DNA from: an uncultured Lysobacteraceae bacterium
GTDB taxonomy: Bacteria; Pseudomonadota; Gammaproteobacteria; Xanthomonadales; Xanthomonadaceae
Assembly: GCA_946482565.1 (NCBI GenBank)
Contig: CAMLSB010000079.1
Span: 1-7,869, forward strand
Reading direction: 5' to 3'
Length of the DNA: 7,869 bases
Part shown: piece after piece, positions 7,201 through 7,869 of the stretch
Position numbering within the stretch: the stretch's first letter is position 1
Layout: the number at the start of each line of letters is the position of its first letter
The notes under the pieces: model-generated
What the model saw: the letters and a program-made list of their open reading frames with translations, nothing else
What the model was told of the DNA's origin: nothing
Database searches by the model: none
Translations under genes and position numbers: made by a program

Positions 7201-7869
7201 TGGTCGTAGCCCTGCACATGGATCGTGCCGGAATTGTCGACGCTCGCGCCGCCGTCGCCGCCGGAGGCATAGATGCCGAAGCCTTCGCTCACGCCGACGG
7301 TCTGCGTGAAGATGTCGCCTGCGCTGGTGACCGACACCGAATCGCTGCCCTGCGCCTCGATGCCCGCGGCCCAGCTGTAGCCCTGCGCGACGATGGCGCC
7401 GCCCTCGGCATTCGCGACGGACACGTTGGCGCCGGAAGCGAAGATGCCGTCCGCGAGCCCGTTCGGCGCCACCGCGCGCACGTAGCCGCTGTTCGACACG
7501 TCGACATCGCCCGACGCGGAATAGGCGTAAATGCCGATCGCATCGAGCAGCACGCTGCCGGCGAAGATGTCGCCACCGTTGTCCACGCCGACGGTGCCGG
7601 AGCCGCTGGAGGCGTTGACCCCGCGCGCGACCCCGTAGGCCACCGCCTGGATCGAGCCGTCGCCCGAGACGCTGGCCGACTCCTCGCCGTAGATGTTGAT
7701 GCCCGCCGCGGCGTAGAAGCCGGTTGCCTCGATCGAGCCGCCGTTGGCGACATCGATGTCCACGCCCGAGCCGAGCACGCCGTAGGCCTGGCCGTACATC
7801 GCGTACGCGCTGATCGCGCCGCCGTTGTCCACCGCGACGTCGCCGTAGTCGGCGCGCGCGAAGATGCCC
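4224..7869 (-). CDS. Large autotransporter (type Va) with NSG-repeat passenger and C-terminal beta-barrel; N-terminus outside the window
   Basis: At least 1,214 residues are visible, and the frame is open through the right edge. The GTG at 7832 is an ordinary Val codon inside a repeat, not the start. The passenger (7869 to about 5490) is a run of degenerate 28-36-residue repeats of the type V-D-N-S-G-D-I-x-A followed by A-x-G-I-x-A, expected to fold as a right-handed beta-helix. At about 5380-5460 a pre-barrel segment (GDGAINLDLSVLNGGADLLYV) resembles the stable C-terminal core of pertactin-like passengers. The translocator barrel takes about 262 residues (5012 to 4227), from SPWLRVYSNNG to the terminal RYSW, whose final aromatic residue fits BAM recognition. 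The visible passenger has no cysteine and only two lysines. Export would be by Sec, then barrel insertion and surface display. Adhesion or aggregation is the likely role, but no catalytic triad or binding motif is visible. Confidence 0.93.
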   Translation of the reverse strand, partial: GIFARADYGDVAVDNGGAISAYAMYGQAYGVLGSGVDIDVANGGSIEATGFYAAAGINIYGEESASVSGDGSIQAVAYGVARGVNASSGSGTVGVDNGGDIFAGSVLLDAIGIYAYSASGDVDVSNSGYVRAVAPNGLADGIFASGANVSVANAEGGAIVAQGYSWAAGIEAQGSDSVSVTSAGDIFTQTVGVSEGFGIYASGGDGGASVDNSGTIHVQGYDQATGIYARAPGGVDVDNSGSVYAGYAATDDYGNTYSSSYASAILAMSGAEGAHVSIDSSGYLYAVSFSASSGAEARSLGAGGSASVINSGDVLIAALATGGAATGIVATADGDASADNAGGIMALSGGMAYGAMALSFNGDASVTNSGDIDASNNAIRYYSAYGIVSSSQNGSAASGNSGNIHVYSPYIGVGMETAGMMGANASNSGDIAADAWVSYGMRTTSGQGDVMVDNAGSIASYYSGAYLGYAFGMLAKTTGGDIAIDNSGDISADGGRQGIGIFATTSGGDVAIDSSGDVHASTYIGGSVGIFARASAGTATIASSGDVDSTATYGTAYGVLARGVYLDATTSGDTSATGYYGAYGVYLDGGAYSVLHNSGDISASTAYGLAAGVAAFATYGVEVSNSGNISATAGPGGTAVGVFASAYYDVLVENSGTITASHPDQAIAVAMSSTAGTATLVNSGTIGVDAPASGAIAVLGSHGANDIVNSGDIYGNIITFGADDSIENGGTLHLSHTGIYLGGSASAGNSFENTGTIRTDGYGVIDMGTGPTALVAAANPLPLVNDGVIDFVDGAPDDMLVVLGDLGGDGAINLDLSVLNGGADLLYVDGNVVDGTTQAINLSIDGTPTMLKGAAMPVVAVSGNVPAGSFVGGQVLNFDATNFLDLGVTLHTTSVGGANVLTAAVDVNGLNGTGVLGASLAQGMHSLVNSAVGTRSERMGLLAPPADGSVGISPWLRVYSNNGNLSPEGSGFGASQGFGFKQENRGREVGVDFAFGNNLSVGLLAGNADGDQRLDGGAGSTHLKQHGVGLYGTWTGQRFYVDVSHRTMNINARLHGSSGERDATAEASASSIEAGFTGWSASGFDIVPQVQYTRSKIDKVGPLSGSQVSMAIDGGESERGRVGVALSRTFAAGNGFTWTPYGSLSAVREFDGKSGFTIADTFSGSTSVEGSGTLAELGVGVRKGGLSATAGLNWADGGAVDNVRGGQVVVRYSW
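5490..7869 (-). repeat. About 28 degenerate beta-helix repeats in the autotransporter passenger
   Basis: Copies of the (V/I)-x-N/S-(S/A/G)-G-x-(I/V)-x-A motif run from VDNGGAISA at the right edge to LVNDGVIDF near 5510. They include VDNGGDIFA, VDNSGTIHV, VTNSGDIDA, IDNSGDISA, IDSSGDVHA, VSNSGNISA, VENSGTITA and FENTGTIRT. I counted about 28 by eye. Spacing is mostly 28-36 residues. At the DNA level the array shows recurring GTCGCCG(C/G)(T/A)GTTG-like blocks on the plus strand, with third-position divergence between most copies. The array continues beyond the window. Confidence 0.88.

Noticed and set aside
7830..7832. GTG as the start of the autotransporter
   Set aside because: The frame continues upstream to the window edge with in-register repeat sequence (GIFARADYGDVAVDN). 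There is no signal peptide and no ribosome site here.
5490..7869. CRISPR array or non-coding satellite
   Set aside because: The repeats are degenerate, lack unique uniform spacers, keep an open frame throughout and encode a regular beta-helix motif.

Overview
The window is very GC-rich, with strong G/C preference at codon third positions. It looks like the chromosome of a gammaproteobacterium of the Xanthomonadaceae/Lysobacter type. That placement rests on composition, on a vibriolysin-like M4 protease and on the autotransporter style; it is an inference, and no taxonomic marker other than the last 39 codons of rho is present.

Layout: the left edge (1-120, plus strand) is the 3' end of rho, the transcription termination factor. 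A short intergenic gap (121-207) holds a GNRA-capped hairpin and then a perfect 30-bp palindrome that can act as an intrinsic terminator in both directions. Everything from 208 to the right edge is on the minus strand and reads right to left as one gene block: a large autotransporter (7869 to 4224, its N-terminus outside the window), a TIGR03032/DUF4915-like cytoplasmic protein (4224 to 2941), a secreted three-EF-hand protein (2944 to 2414), a small protein resembling a GNAT acyltransferase (2417 to 1818), and a secreted thermolysin-family (M4) metalloprotease (1821 to 208).

The five minus-strand genes have no intergenic space. Every stop codon overlaps the next start: TGATG, GTGA, GTGA and ATGA. 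Two starts are GTG, and the last three genes have recognisable Shine-Dalgarno sequences 7 nt before the start. This argues for one translationally coupled operon. Its products span the cell: a surface beta-helix on a beta-barrel anchor, two cytoplasmic proteins of unknown role, a periplasmic or secreted calcium-binding protein, and a secreted calcium-type protease. A plausible reading is a surface-display cassette in which the autotransporter is the main product and the other four proteins modify, fold, process or regulate it. That functional link is inferred only from gene order and coupling.

The most unusual points are the coupled five-gene architecture around an uncharacterised TIGR03032-like protein, a cysteine-free and almost lysine-free passenger of about 28 degenerate NSG repeats, and a compositionally foreign C-terminal tail on the GNAT-like gene that looks like former leader DNA of the protease gene.
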